A stretch of DNA of 64,000 bases from Ruminococcus_G sp964621905 (GCA_964621905.1 CAZUNG010000008.1:1-64000), one strand, 5' to 3'. Positions 51,993 to 61,670 are shown, counted from the first letter of the stretch. Numbers and translations are program-made. The notes: generated from the letters alone by a model not told the origin.

Positions 51993-52772
51993 TTAAACCA
52001 CCTTTGCATAACCGTTCTCATACCGGTAGATAATCTTAACCCCTAACGCCGCAACCAGAATTCCTATTACAAGCCAGACAGCAAACACCCTCATGTCCGG
52101 CGTCTGGCCGTACAGCAGACATTTTCTGAGCCCGTCCAGAATAAAAGCAAGCGGATTCATCTTCAGCGCCCAGCTCCCGTAGGGAGACGGCAGCCTTTTA
52201 TTAACCGAATAAAAGATACCGGTGACATAGAAAAGCAGCCGCAGAAGAATTGTTACGATATTGCTCATATCTTCTACGAAAACCCCCAGATGCATCAGGA
52301 TCGTCATCCCCGCGAAGGTGATCACCAGCAAAAGCAGCACAAGCGGAATTGCCAGAAGAACATTCCAGGTCAGCTCGATCCGGTACACAGCCATCATACA
52401 GATTACAATCGCAAATGATATCATCATCTTAAATCCGTCAACACCCATTCGTGTATACGCCAGCACGTATTTGGGCATGTATACCTTGTCAATGATTGAT
52501 TTATTATTTTTTACCATTTTCACACTGGCCTGTATACACTTATTAAAAAAGTTCCATGCTGTAAGTCCGACAAAGATAAAGGCCGTAAAATAAGGCTCCC
52601 TTCCGTCAAAAACAACACCGAAAATAAACGCATAAATTAACATGAAGCACAGCGGATCCAGAATCCACCAGATCCAGTTCAGATAAGAATTTGCGACTTC
52701 CGCTTTCAGCTGTGACTTTGCAGCCCGGATAATATACCCGGCATATTTTTTTGTGTCTCTAAAATATTGCAT
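51993..52772 (-). CDS. tagG: TagG-like ABC exporter permease
   Basis: 259 residues, six membrane helices. KSQLKAEVANSYLNWIWWIL at the N-terminus, then FVGLTAWNFFNKCIQASVKM and LKMNPLAFILDGLRKCL. It forms the channel with the TagH-like ATPase (3 bases between the genes). It is the first gene of the 19 kb operon running to 33.9 kb. Confidence 0.88.
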   Translation of the reverse strand: MQYFRDTKKYAGYIIRAAKSQLKAEVANSYLNWIWWILDPLCFMLIYAFIFGVVFDGREPYFTAFIFVGLTAWNFFNKCIQASVKMVKNNKSIIDKVYMPKYVLAYTRMGVDGFKMMISFAIVICMMAVYRIELTWNVLLAIPLVLLLLVITFAGMTILMHLGVFVEDMSNIVTILLRLLFYVTGIFYSVNKRLPSPYGSWALKMNPLAFILDGLRKCLLYGQTPDMRVFAVWLVIGILVAALGVKIIYRYENGYAKVV

Positions 52773-52835
52773 TTTATACCATCCTCATACTCTTCTTCCC
52801 ATTGATCAGCAAGGCGAATGAGCCTCATAAACGCA

Positions 52836-52864
52836 AATATACCACTTTTCAGATATAATGGCAA
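52836..52864 (-). promoter_or_regulatory. promoter of the tagG-to-DUF2142 operon
   Basis: TTGCCA (52864-52859), 17-base spacer, TATATT (52841-52836) on the minus strand, about 60 bases ahead of the tagG-like start. Confidence 0.7.
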
Positions 52865-52877
52865 GAAAAAGTAACAA

Positions 52878-54278
52878 TTACTGTCCTTTTACGTGCTCTT
52901 TATTGATCAGATCATTCAGTTGTTCCTTACTCAGCCCCTCCGTGCTTTCCTTGGTAAACATCACCTTAACTGTCATACAAATCAGCTTCAGATCCAGCAG
53001 GAGAGAATAATTTTCAATATACATCAGATCCAGCTTCAGCTTGTCATAGGCCGTCGTATTGTATTTCCCGTATACCTGCGCATACCCGGTCAGGCCCGCT
53101 TTCACCTTGAGCCGGTAGGAAAACTCAGGGATAGAAGCCTCATATTTCTCGATAATTTCGGGACGTTCCGGTCTTGGACCTACCAGGCTCATATCTCCTT
53201 TCAGGATATTAAAAAGCTGCGGAAGTTCATCAAGTCTGGTGGCGCGAATAAATTTTCCAACCGGGGTGATACGTTTGTCGTTCTTTTCAGCCAGTACCGC
53301 CACTCCGTTTTTCTCCGCGTCAACGATCATACTCCGAAATTTATATACATAAAACCGTCTTCCATTGACCGTGACACGTTCCTGTTTAAAAAGAGCAGGT
53401 CCGCGGTCATACAGTTTTACCGCAATCGCTGTCAGCACCATAAACGGACTGGTCAGCACAAGCAGTACCAGAGAGACCACCGTATCCAGTCCGCGTTTCA
53501 TCAGCCGCTGCTCAAAGCTCAGTCCCTGATTGCGGGATAATAAAAGCGGCGTATCAAACAGATGCAGAATCTCAGAATTTTTCAAAATGATATCAGATAT
53601 CTTCGGCGTAGTATAAACTCGTATCCCCCGCTGGTAGCAGTATTTCAACAGATGATTGCGGCTCTTTGCATGAATATCACACAGGATCACACCGTCATAT
53701 TTCAAGATCAGCTGCTCTACTTCCTCTATGCGCCCCTGAACATTCACATGTTCACAGATGTTGTACTTGTCACGCCGCTCATACATCTTCCGCATCAGCG
53801 GCTGCGGCGGATGGTCTTCGTAGATCAGCAGCATCTTCCTCGGAGGAAATGCTTTATAGTACAGAATGTGAAAAATATGAATAAAAATGACGGCAATTAT
53901 GATATCTGCCACTGTCATTCCCAGCGTGACCGTGACCAGCCAGCGCAGCCGGTACAGTTTACCGGAGATCAAAAGGATCTGAATGAGTACAATCACATGC
54001 ATAGCAACAATGGAGAGCACCTGCGACAGGATAATACTGCTTTTTTTCATATAGCCAATCTTCAGACCGCCGAAGGCATTTAAAAATACGAGCAGCAGAA
54101 TCAGATAAACCGCGATCATCAGAAGGTTTCCTTTGTTTTGATAAGGTTTGCGAAGTTCTCCGTTAAAAAACTGGTACCAGCAGAATGCAAACACTGCCGT
54201 CTCGGCCGCTACCAGTATCATAGCCGAAAGAAAGCGCATGATTCGTTTGTATTGTTCAAAATCTCTTCTTTGGTTCAT
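52878..54278 (-). CDS. second polyprenyl-phosphate sugar-1-phosphate transferase
   Basis: 466 residues with N-terminal helices, a middle domain and the bacterial sugar transferase domain (about 265-450): KRGLDTVVSLVLLV, FKQERVTVNGRRFYVYKFRSM, RLDELPQLFNILKGDMSLVG, KAGLTGYAQV. The middle domain departs from the 10031 enzyme (LLIYEDHPPQPLMRK in place of the Gly-rich loop). It starts a separate polymer or a different linkage unit. It has its own promoter and lies upstream of the tagGH operon. Confidence 0.9.
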   Translation of the reverse strand: MNQRRDFEQYKRIMRFLSAMILVAAETAVFAFCWYQFFNGELRKPYQNKGNLLMIAVYLILLLVFLNAFGGLKIGYMKKSSIILSQVLSIVAMHVIVLIQILLISGKLYRLRWLVTVTLGMTVADIIIAVIFIHIFHILYYKAFPPRKMLLIYEDHPPQPLMRKMYERRDKYNICEHVNVQGRIEEVEQLILKYDGVILCDIHAKSRNHLLKYCYQRGIRVYTTPKISDIILKNSEILHLFDTPLLLSRNQGLSFEQRLMKRGLDTVVSLVLLVLTSPFMVLTAIAVKLYDRGPALFKQERVTVNGRRFYVYKFRSMIVDAEKNGVAVLAEKNDKRITPVGKFIRATRLDELPQLFNILKGDMSLVGPRPERPEIIEKYEASIPEFSYRLKVKAGLTGYAQVYGKYNTTAYDKLKLDLMYIENYSLLLDLKLICMTVKVMFTKESTEGLSKEQLNDLINKEHVKGQ

Positions 54279-54310
54279 ATATTCTCACCTGATATCATAC
54301 AATTTTTTAC

Positions 54311-54338
54311 ATTATACTACATACAATATTCGTTTAAA
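54311..54338 (-). promoter_or_regulatory. promoter of the second phosphoglycosyltransferase
   Basis: TTTAAA (54338-54333), 16-base spacer, perfect TATAAT (54316-54311) on the minus strand. The -35 overlaps the stop codon of the upstream TagB/F-like gene. Confidence 0.6.
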
Positions 54339-55524
54339 AGATTAATTTTTTGGAAACAGCGTTCAGCACATTTTCCACGCCGCTGCCGCTGCTCTCTACA
54401 AACGCCTGTTTGAACCGCACTGTCTGGACAGCCGCTGCCTCGTATGCAGACTGTTCTTCCAGACTCTTCAGCAGTTTAAGCAGCTCGTCTTCCGTGATGC
54501 TGCCGCCCGGCAGCCATTTACGGATGTCAAAATACATTCCGCGCGCCGCCTGATACCTCTCATAATCGTAAGCAAAACAGACCATAGGTTTTTCCAGAAT
54601 GGAGTAATCAAAAAACACGCTGGAATAATCAGATACCAAAACATCAGAGGCAATCATAAGTTCATTCAGTGACTCATAATCCGATACATCCCGGATACCG
54701 TCCTGGTCATCCGGAAGTACCATGCTCTGCACCGCTTCATAGTGAGCGCGAATCAGAACAACAGTTTTTTCCCCCAGCATTTTCTGCCATTTTTCCCAGT
54801 GAACCGGAGGGGCAAACACACATTGGAAGGCAACATTTTTTTCATACTCCCGAAAAGTCGGCGCATACAGGATCACACGCTGCCCATTGGCAATCCCCAG
54901 TTTTTCTCTGCATTTTTTCCGCTTCGCAGCAGTTGCATGAGCCAGCTCATCATTTCTCGGAAGTCCCATGACCTGACAGACCCCTTGTCTCAATTCAAAG
55001 ACCCGCGTAAATATCTCAGACTCATACGCCGACTGTGTGGTAAACAGATCCATATTCCAGGTGTTTTTACTTCTAAATGAAGCGTTCTTTTCCTTCAGGT
55101 CATTCCCCATCTTCTTAAGTGGTGTCCCGTGCCAGGTATTCACAAAAAATGTATGTTTCCCGGTAAACCCAAGTCCTCGCTCCAGCGATGAATTCGTGAT
55201 CCAGACTCTGGCTTTGAGTGCTGTCAGAAAATATAAAAAGGTATCTGTCTTAATCTTCTCTCCTCTTTCCAGCAAGAATTTCTCCGGCTCCTGGAAAGCC
55301 CACACAAAACGGAAACCAAGGAAACGGGGATCACGGCACATGGCGTCATAGACAGCTCTCGGGCTGTCATTAAATGACTTCCCCCCAAAGCTGTTAAACA
55401 GAATCAGTTTATGATCAGTCCTGACGAACCTTTTCAAAAAATTCAGAAACCCGGTTCCCAGATAATAGTACAGACTATACACCGGCCTGCAGTACTTGAT
55501 CAAAGACATCAGTTTTCTTTTCAT
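54334..55524 (-). CDS. TagB/TagF-like glycerophosphotransferase
   Basis: 396 residues, GT-B-like fold: FFVNTWHGTPLKKMGNDL, MGLPRNDELAH, ILYAPTFREYEK, LVSDYSSVFFDYSI. These are the CDP-glycerol glycerophosphotransferase blocks, with the catalytic His in TWHGTP. The size suits a primase (TagB-like) or a short polymerase. It overlaps the GT4 gene by 4 bases. It may add the first glycerol phosphate units. Confidence 0.87.
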   Translation of the reverse strand: MKRKLMSLIKYCRPVYSLYYYLGTGFLNFLKRFVRTDHKLILFNSFGGKSFNDSPRAVYDAMCRDPRFLGFRFVWAFQEPEKFLLERGEKIKTDTFLYFLTALKARVWITNSSLERGLGFTGKHTFFVNTWHGTPLKKMGNDLKEKNASFRSKNTWNMDLFTTQSAYESEIFTRVFELRQGVCQVMGLPRNDELAHATAAKRKKCREKLGIANGQRVILYAPTFREYEKNVAFQCVFAPPVHWEKWQKMLGEKTVVLIRAHYEAVQSMVLPDDQDGIRDVSDYESLNELMIASDVLVSDYSSVFFDYSILEKPMVCFAYDYERYQAARGMYFDIRKWLPGGSITEDELLKLLKSLEEQSAYEAAAVQTVRFKQAFVESSGSGVENVLNAVSKKLIF

Positions 55525-56654
55525 CTCATAACCTCACGATAGACACGGCTCATCACCTTTTCCACCTCGCTCATATCATATCTGACAACTGCCCGCTGAT
55601 TATAAGCTCCCATTTTTCTGCAGAGCTCAGGATGTTTCTTCAAATATAGAATTCCTTCTGCAAACTCATCGGGCGCACTGGAACTGACCAGAATTCCCCC
55701 GCACCCTTCCTCGATTAAATCAACATTTCCTCTGATACGTGACACAAGAGCCGGCAGACCTTTTGCCATAGACTCCATCAGCGCCACGGACAGGCCTTCT
55801 CGCCGTGACGGGAATACAAATAAATCCGCAGCCTCATATATCTGAGAGACATCATCCCGGTAGCCCAGAAGAGAAACACAGTCTGTAAGTCCATAGTCAG
55901 AAATCACCCTGGCAAGCTGCTCCTGCAGGCGCCCCTTTCCGCAGATCAGATAGCGGATGTTCGTTCGGTCCATCTTCTGCAGTGCCTTAAGTACTGTGAT
56001 GTGATTCTTATTGTCATCCAGTTCACCCACTGAAAGCAGGCAAAAATCATCCGGCTCCACTTTAAGCGATCTGCGGAACGCATCTCTGTCCAGCAGTTTC
56101 CGCTTCTGAATCTCGGCCAGCCTGATTCCAACCCCGGGAATCCGAACGACACGTTTTGCATAAAAATGGCGTGCGCGCTGATAATCTTCCTGATTGATCG
56201 TTATCTGTACATCCGTCCACCGTGAGAGCAGCCGTTCTACCGGATAGTAAAAGATCCAGTTAACGGGCGGCGCCCCTTTAAAAAAGTGAAACCCATGTGC
56301 TGTATAGATGATCTTCATGCCCCGCCTGCGATACTTCCTCCCCGCAAAACGTGCCATAGCGCCTCCGATCGGAGTATGACAGTGTATGAACTCAAAGTGT
56401 TCCGCCGCAAGCAGTTCTTTCAGCTTCCGGTATGCATGAATGTTTTTCATCCTGAAAGGTGAACGCTGAAACGGGATCTGGTGGCAGATCACGCCTGAAT
56501 CTTTCAGTTTTTCTCCGCTGCTCCCGTAGGAAGACTGTTGAAAATCAGCCGCATAGTGGACCTCATATCCGGCATTCTGAAGATATCTGACATTTCCCAT
56601 TTCAAACTGCGGAATAAAATCCCCCACATGTGTAACCAGCAATACTTTTTTCAT
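55521..56654 (-). CDS. family 4 glycosyltransferase (capsule type)
   Basis: 377 residues: LLVTHVGDFIPQFEMGNVRYL at the N-terminus, FIHCHTPIGGAMARFAGRKY, KIIYTAHGFHFFKG, then donor-side LLSVGELDDNKNHITVLKAL and PSRREGLSVALMESMAKGLP. It resembles capsule GT4 enzymes such as EpsD or N-acetylgalactosaminyl transferases. It lies between two TagB/F-like genes, so it probably glycosylates the linkage unit. Confidence 0.87.
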   Translation of the reverse strand: MKKVLLVTHVGDFIPQFEMGNVRYLQNAGYEVHYAADFQQSSYGSSGEKLKDSGVICHQIPFQRSPFRMKNIHAYRKLKELLAAEHFEFIHCHTPIGGAMARFAGRKYRRRGMKIIYTAHGFHFFKGAPPVNWIFYYPVERLLSRWTDVQITINQEDYQRARHFYAKRVVRIPGVGIRLAEIQKRKLLDRDAFRRSLKVEPDDFCLLSVGELDDNKNHITVLKALQKMDRTNIRYLICGKGRLQEQLARVISDYGLTDCVSLLGYRDDVSQIYEAADLFVFPSRREGLSVALMESMAKGLPALVSRIRGNVDLIEEGCGGILVSSSAPDEFAEGILYLKKHPELCRKMGAYNQRAVVRYDMSEVEKVMSRVYREVMR

Positions 56655-56657
56655 CTT

Positions 56658-57923
56658 TTATCCCCTTCTGTCCGTTCTATACAGCGAATGCAGACAGTTA
56701 ATCACGGTTCTGCCTGTATGTGGGCCGTCCAGATAGTTGAATTTTTCATGAAAGGCACGATACCGTTCATCATAGACCGATGTGCCGCATACCCGTCTCA
56801 CGGCACGGTAAAGCTCCTCTTCTGTTTTGACAATATCACCCGGCAGTTCCCGGATATCCAGATAAAAATCCCTGATACTTTCCTGATAAGCCAAAAGGTC
56901 ATACATGAAGAACAGAATGGGCCGCCGCAGATTTGCGTAATCAAAAAACACACTGGAGTAATCCGTGACCAGAAGATCACTGACGAGATACAGCTCATTG
57001 ATATTATCCCAATTTGAGACATCAATGACCATCCCGCTGTACGGCTTCAGATTCACCTGCTCCGTGATAAAATAATGTGTGCGGAACAGCATCACATAAT
57101 CATTCCCGAGCTCCCGGCAAAAGTTATCCAATTCAAATCCCATGGTAAAGGCACAGCCATCCTTTGTGTGCTGGTTGTCCCTGAATGTGGGAGCATATAA
57201 AATCACTTTTTTCCCTTCCAAAATTCCAAGCCTCGCCTTGATATCCGCGTTTTTTGCAGAATCCGGGCGAAACAGTTCATCATTCCTTGGATATCCCAGT
57301 TCCAGAATCTTACTGCTTTTTTCACGTTCATTCAGCGCAAACGCCGAAGCAATTTTTTCGGAATAAAAAGAAGAAGGCGACAAAAAGTACGTCACACGCC
57401 CGCCCTCTTTTCGATAGTCCTTTTTCATCTCCGCCGAGGAAACCACGTTGTTGCCTTCCACCGTGATATCACAGCCCAGCCGTTTCAGGGGAGTTCCATG
57501 CCATGTCTGCAGAAAACACTGGTCCTTTGCCGGGACAAGACAGTGCCGCGTCCTTGAATTGATGATCCAGAATTTTGCCCGGGCAAATGCTTTGTAGTAT
57601 GCTCTTGTCCCCAGCTTTACAAGCGTTGTATTGGGATTGTTCATAAGCCAGGCATACTTTTCTGGTTCCCTGAACACCCAGATAAAGGAAAAACCCTCCG
57701 CGGCTTCTTTTTTCAAAAGTTCCTCATAGATGGCCCTCGGACTGCACGCATACTGTCTTCCCTGATAGGCTTCAAAGACATAAAGCTTTTCGTCTGTTCT
57801 GCACCGGCTGCGTATTAATTGATATTCCACATTCCACAACGCACGCACGGTACCTTTCGCAGCCCGGCGCAGCAGCGCATTTTGATTCACCAGCCGGTAC
57901 AACACCGATTTCAATCCCGCCAT
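56658..57923 (-). CDS. TagB/TagF-like glycerophosphotransferase
   Basis: 421 residues: FLQTWHGTPLKRLGCDI, LGYPRNDELFR, ILYAPTFRDNQHT, LVTDYSSVFFDYANL. Same family as the 54334 gene but divergent in the N-terminal third, which is likely membrane-contacting. It may be the second of a primase/polymerase pair. GGAG precedes the ATG by 7 bases. Confidence 0.87.
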   Translation of the reverse strand: MAGLKSVLYRLVNQNALLRRAAKGTVRALWNVEYQLIRSRCRTDEKLYVFEAYQGRQYACSPRAIYEELLKKEAAEGFSFIWVFREPEKYAWLMNNPNTTLVKLGTRAYYKAFARAKFWIINSRTRHCLVPAKDQCFLQTWHGTPLKRLGCDITVEGNNVVSSAEMKKDYRKEGGRVTYFLSPSSFYSEKIASAFALNEREKSSKILELGYPRNDELFRPDSAKNADIKARLGILEGKKVILYAPTFRDNQHTKDGCAFTMGFELDNFCRELGNDYVMLFRTHYFITEQVNLKPYSGMVIDVSNWDNINELYLVSDLLVTDYSSVFFDYANLRRPILFFMYDLLAYQESIRDFYLDIRELPGDIVKTEEELYRAVRRVCGTSVYDERYRAFHEKFNYLDGPHTGRTVINCLHSLYRTDRRG

Positions 57924-57937
57924 TTTTGCTCCTTTTC

Positions 57938-58726
57938 TTAGTCATCAGGATTCAGCCGATAGACACGATGTCCTTTGACATCCCCTACCGTCACATACCC
58001 CATCGCATCAAAATCATCTCTCGTCTGACCGGTACGGTCCCAGACAAAGTAATTGATCCCCTCATCGCGAAGCAGATGGTTGATCGTTTCTGCATCCGCC
58101 TCATCGCTGCTCATCTGTGAAAAGATACCCGCCTGTGTCTGTGTCAGATCCTCACGCCGAAATGCATTTCTGCCATATGGCATATAGAACGATGCATCAT
58201 ACTGACGAATGTAACAGACAAGATGATTGGGCACCACAACATGAACTTCCTCAATTCCCTGTTCCTGTGCGTCAGCCTTTATCAGTTTACAGACAGAGAC
58301 CGTGGGGGACGGAAGCTTATACAGGTCTGTCTTGGTCGTATAATGTCCCTGAAAGTAAACGCAGGTCCCCGTAACACCGATAACAGCCACCATAACGAGC
58401 AGCAGCACAGTCTGCATCCCTTTTGATTTAAGCCTGGACAAAAACAGAGCACCCGCATAGGCAATGATGATAATCGACGGGAGGATCCAGAACATTCTCC
58501 AGTATACCGATCTCCCAATAAAATTTTTCATAATCAGCTCAGCCGTATAAGGACAGAGATACAGCCCGGCAAACAGAAGGGAAAACACGATAAATATGAT
58601 ATTTTCTTTTTTCTTTTTTACTGTCAGCAGCAGATACAGTAAGGCTGCCGCAAGTAAAACAATGTGCCAGCTGTCGTTCGTATACCGCTCATACATATCC
58701 AGCACAGTCGTCCATGTTTTCTGCAT
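57938..58726 (-). CDS. membrane protein, resembles the C-terminal half of a GT-C (DUF6077-like) protein
   Basis: 262 residues: three or four helices (about 20-125) followed by a soluble domain of 130 residues ending INYFVWDRTGQTRDDFDAMG and GHRVYRLNPDD. That ending is the usual C-terminal extracellular domain of large GT-C glycosyltransferases. The gene lacks the N-terminal catalytic loop, which is found in the gene 12 bases upstream. It has its own GGAG site. The two products probably work as one complex, or the gene was split recently. Confidence 0.6.
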   Translation of the reverse strand: MQKTWTTVLDMYERYTNDSWHIVLLAAALLYLLLTVKKKKENIIFIVFSLLFAGLYLCPYTAELIMKNFIGRSVYWRMFWILPSIIIIAYAGALFLSRLKSKGMQTVLLLVMVAVIGVTGTCVYFQGHYTTKTDLYKLPSPTVSVCKLIKADAQEQGIEEVHVVVPNHLVCYIRQYDASFYMPYGRNAFRREDLTQTQAGIFSQMSSDEADAETINHLLRDEGINYFVWDRTGQTRDDFDAMGYVTVGDVKGHRVYRLNPDD

Positions 58727-58738
58727 GCTAATTCTCCA

Positions 58739-59776
58739 CTATTTAATGATAAGATAGATTACCGAATAGACAATATTGGGGATACAGCATAAAAAGCTGT
58801 ATAACAAAATTCTTCCGTTCCAGAAACGCACCGCACTGACAACAGCCAGCAGTCCCAACACCACCGCCCCCAGCATGATCCCCATCGAGGAGACAAGACA
58901 GCAGGACAACATCAGTGCCGTCAGCATGATATAGTCCAGTGCATGATGTTTTTTTTCATAGGCACGCAGTCCATAATAAAAGATCCCCGGCAGCAGCGCA
59001 CCCGCCAGTACCGCTTTTCCCTGCCAGACACGGATCAGCAGAAACGTTCCCTGGGTATACACCGAGTACCCGGAAAAAATATACACCGCGGCAGCCAAAA
59101 TCAGAAAATACCCCACCGCATTTTTCTTATCTGTGAACAGTCTCCTCCCCAGCATCGCATAAATCATATAAGCAAAGGGTATGAAAATCACCGGGAAAAT
59201 GGTATGTGCAATAATCGTCACATGTACACCTGTGACAGCCCCGATAACAGCCACAAAAATCGGAAACGGTGACAGTACATAACGGGAGGGCAGCTCATCA
59301 TATGTCTTGCCCGTATACGGGTCCACTTCAAACATAGAGTCCTCCTCCACTGCGGCAGCTGCAGTTCCCACATAAAAGGAGTCATCATCGTCCACATGCT
59401 GCCCCACAGTGAGCACCCCCGTCTGCAGGACAACAAGCAGTACTGCGATCCAGATCTGCCATGGAAAGGCTGCTGCACGCTTAAAAAAAGAAATCAGCAG
59501 TGTTCCATAATATGTCACATTTAAAACAAATGACAACACGCACAAAACGGCAATTACCCCGCCATATACGCGAAGCATTACCGTCAATGTCGTATGCATA
59601 AAAATCAGGGGAACCGCAATCAGCTCACAAAAAGCCATCATGATAATGATTCCTGAACAGTAGTTCAGAATCAGCGAATCCCGTTCTTCCTTTGAAAATT
59701 TTGTGTACAGCATGCCGAGCATCATGGGGACAAACCCCATGAATAAAATCAGCATGCCAATCTGAGAAAGTGTCAT
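58739..59776 (-). CDS. membrane protein, resembles the N-terminal half of a GT-C (DUF6077-like) protein
   Basis: 345 residues, nine or ten helices. The loop HVDDDDSFYVGTAAAAVEE (129-147) carries the acidic residues expected for the catalytic site of a lipid-phosphate-sugar transferase. YMIYAMLGRRLF and FSGYSVYTQGTFLLIRVWQGK are further conserved-looking blocks. It ends in a helix (YSVIYLIIK) without a soluble domain, which the next gene provides. The DUF6077 assignment is from memory of similar proteins. Confidence 0.6.
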   Translation of the reverse strand: MTLSQIGMLILFMGFVPMMLGMLYTKFSKEERDSLILNYCSGIIIMMAFCELIAVPLIFMHTTLTVMLRVYGGVIAVLCVLSFVLNVTYYGTLLISFFKRAAAFPWQIWIAVLLVVLQTGVLTVGQHVDDDDSFYVGTAAAAVEEDSMFEVDPYTGKTYDELPSRYVLSPFPIFVAVIGAVTGVHVTIIAHTIFPVIFIPFAYMIYAMLGRRLFTDKKNAVGYFLILAAAVYIFSGYSVYTQGTFLLIRVWQGKAVLAGALLPGIFYYGLRAYEKKHHALDYIMLTALMLSCCLVSSMGIMLGAVVLGLLAVVSAVRFWNGRILLYSFLCCIPNIVYSVIYLIIK

Positions 59777-59788
59777 ATAATCCGCCCT

Positions 59789-61513
59789 CTACTCTTCCTC
59801 CCGGTTTTCAGCCCGAAGCGCTTCAAGCTCCGCCCTGCGTTTTTTCTTCTTTTGATAACGTTTCACACTTAAAACCACATAGCTTGCCCCGACAGCCGCG
59901 AGCGCTGCACCAAGCACCCACAGGAAAACCGTATATTTCCATACATAAACCACCTGTATATCATGGGGTCTCTGAATATTGGCAAATGTAAATTTATTAT
60001 CATCCACAATATGGCTGACTTTAACGCCATCCACATAGATTTTCTCCAACACATAATCTTTTGCCGGCTCAAAAGATACCGTATAGTCATCATCCCGGTA
60101 CACACGGGCCGCACTCTTCGAAACGGCACCGTTCTTCGCCTCAGCAGTCACCATATACGCCGGTATTTCTTTAAACTCCACCGAGACACTGTGTCCGGTC
60201 TTGATCTGATGAAATGTCACTGACGTCTGACCTTTATCCGGTACCGCATCTTTTCCATCAACCACCAGCTTATCGATCTCATAATGTTCATCCGGGGCAA
60301 ATTCAACTGTAACATCCTTATCACGGTAAATCAACTGTGCCTCGTCAATTGTTCCATTGACCGCAGCCGTCTCAATCTCAAATTTAGGAATTTCCTTACA
60401 TACGACGTGAATACTGTGATCTCTCGTCAAACTGGAAAACTTGTAAGATTCCCTGTAGTCTCTGTAGGTCACAGGAGCATCGTCAACCGTAATCTCTTTG
60501 ACCTCATAGTTCTCAATCGGCTGATACTCTATCGTATAATCGCTGCCCAGGTCAACACCCTCCACCGAATCGGTGATCGTCCCGTTTTCTATTGAAGTTT
60601 GAATATTATATGCCATCGGCAGCGTTGCACCGTAAAGAGCGATTCTTCTGGGATTTCGGATCGCGCATCCCAGCACAAAACTTCCCGGAGACAACTCCGA
60701 GATTGATTCGGCTTCTACAATCTCTGAATCCGATTCCAGTGATAACTGGTATTCTCCAAGCAGCTGCTGTTCTTTTCTGGAATACACCTGAACCGTACCA
60801 TTATATTTGGTATTCTTATTATATGGAATGCTGATAATATCATCCCCGCAGACATACAGATCCTGGAACGTCCCTGCCCCGTTCAGATCAATCATGCTGC
60901 CAAGTTCTTTCGTAATTTTAAAATCCAGATCAGCCTCAACGAATTCATACCCGCCTGCTCCGCCCTTTTGAATCAGATAACGGTCGTTTGTCACACTGTA
61001 ATCGATTGCGTGCACATTCCAGGCATCTGAAATCTTAACCTTGCGTTTAAATCTCAGCGTATCTGCATCGACGATAAAAACGCAGCCTTTATTATCCGGA
61101 TCCAGATTTTTACCGCCTGCGATGATTATCTCCCGCGTATAGGGATTATATGCCATTCCGTTGCCATGTTCATAATCCATCTCAGTGATAGATTTCGCAT
61201 AACTGTATGGCCGTACTTCATTTCCATCTTCGTCCGTACTGCCCTTGTAGAATGCTACCAGCGTATCCGGATCTGCCGCTGCATTTGATGCGTTAATCAG
61301 ACATACGACATACTTATCAGTACTGCACATAGCCTGAAGATTGGCTGTATCACTTCCAATCTCATACTCCGTCAGCAGTGTCCACTGGGAATTCTGAAGG
61401 GCATCCGTAGACTTTAGATCCGCCGCACATTCCACAGTACTGCACAGCAATAAGACTGCGAAAAGACACAGCGCTTTCAGCAATTTTCCGTTTGTTTTTT
61501 TAGTTTGTACCAT
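59789..61513 (-). CDS. surface protein with propeller-like head, three InlB-like repeats and a C-terminal anchor helix
   Basis: 574 residues. Signal peptide (about 10-30). Residues 40-300 look like a beta-propeller: blades such as GNGMAYNPYTREIIIAGG and CVFIVDADTLRFKRKV. Three repeats of about 72 residues follow (301-372, 377-448, 452-522), each with YTVSFEPAKDY/EIDKLVVDG-type strands seen in divergent InlB B-repeats. A membrane helix (about 528-551) and a basic tail with KKKKRR end the protein. It has no LPXTG motif. It is the first gene of the operon reaching to 54334, so it may sense or bind the polymer. No known protein matches the whole. Confidence 0.65.
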   Translation of the reverse strand: MVQTKKTNGKLLKALCLFAVLLLCSTVECAADLKSTDALQNSQWTLLTEYEIGSDTANLQAMCSTDKYVVCLINASNAAADPDTLVAFYKGSTDEDGNEVRPYSYAKSITEMDYEHGNGMAYNPYTREIIIAGGKNLDPDNKGCVFIVDADTLRFKRKVKISDAWNVHAIDYSVTNDRYLIQKGGAGGYEFVEADLDFKITKELGSMIDLNGAGTFQDLYVCGDDIISIPYNKNTKYNGTVQVYSRKEQQLLGEYQLSLESDSEIVEAESISELSPGSFVLGCAIRNPRRIALYGATLPMAYNIQTSIENGTITDSVEGVDLGSDYTIEYQPIENYEVKEITVDDAPVTYRDYRESYKFSSLTRDHSIHVVCKEIPKFEIETAAVNGTIDEAQLIYRDKDVTVEFAPDEHYEIDKLVVDGKDAVPDKGQTSVTFHQIKTGHSVSVEFKEIPAYMVTAEAKNGAVSKSAARVYRDDDYTVSFEPAKDYVLEKIYVDGVKVSHIVDDNKFTFANIQRPHDIQVVYVWKYTVFLWVLGAALAAVGASYVVLSVKRYQKKKKRRAELEALRAENREEE

Positions 61514-61584
61514 AACCCTGAATTACATATACTCCTGTCCCGAAAATTTTATCCCCTCAAATAAAATTCCACATAATCAGCGTT

Positions 61585-61613
61585 ATTATAACACAAGTCA
61601 AAGCCAGATGCAA
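61585..61613 (-). promoter_or_regulatory. promoter of the surface-protein operon
   Basis: Perfect TATAAT (61590-61585) on the minus strand, with TTGCAT 17 bases upstream as a weak -35. The transcript start would be about 65 bases ahead of the ATG. Confidence 0.5.
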
Positions 61614-61642
61614 AATAATGCGGTTTATTTTTCCAATATCCT

Positions 61643-61670
61643 TTTAAAAAAACATACCTTATGCTATACT
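61643..61670 (+). promoter_or_regulatory. promoter of the acyltransferase gene
   Basis: TTTAAA, 16-base spacer, TATACT with an upstream TGC (extended -10). The implied start near 61677 rules out the ATG at 61661. Confidence 0.6.
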
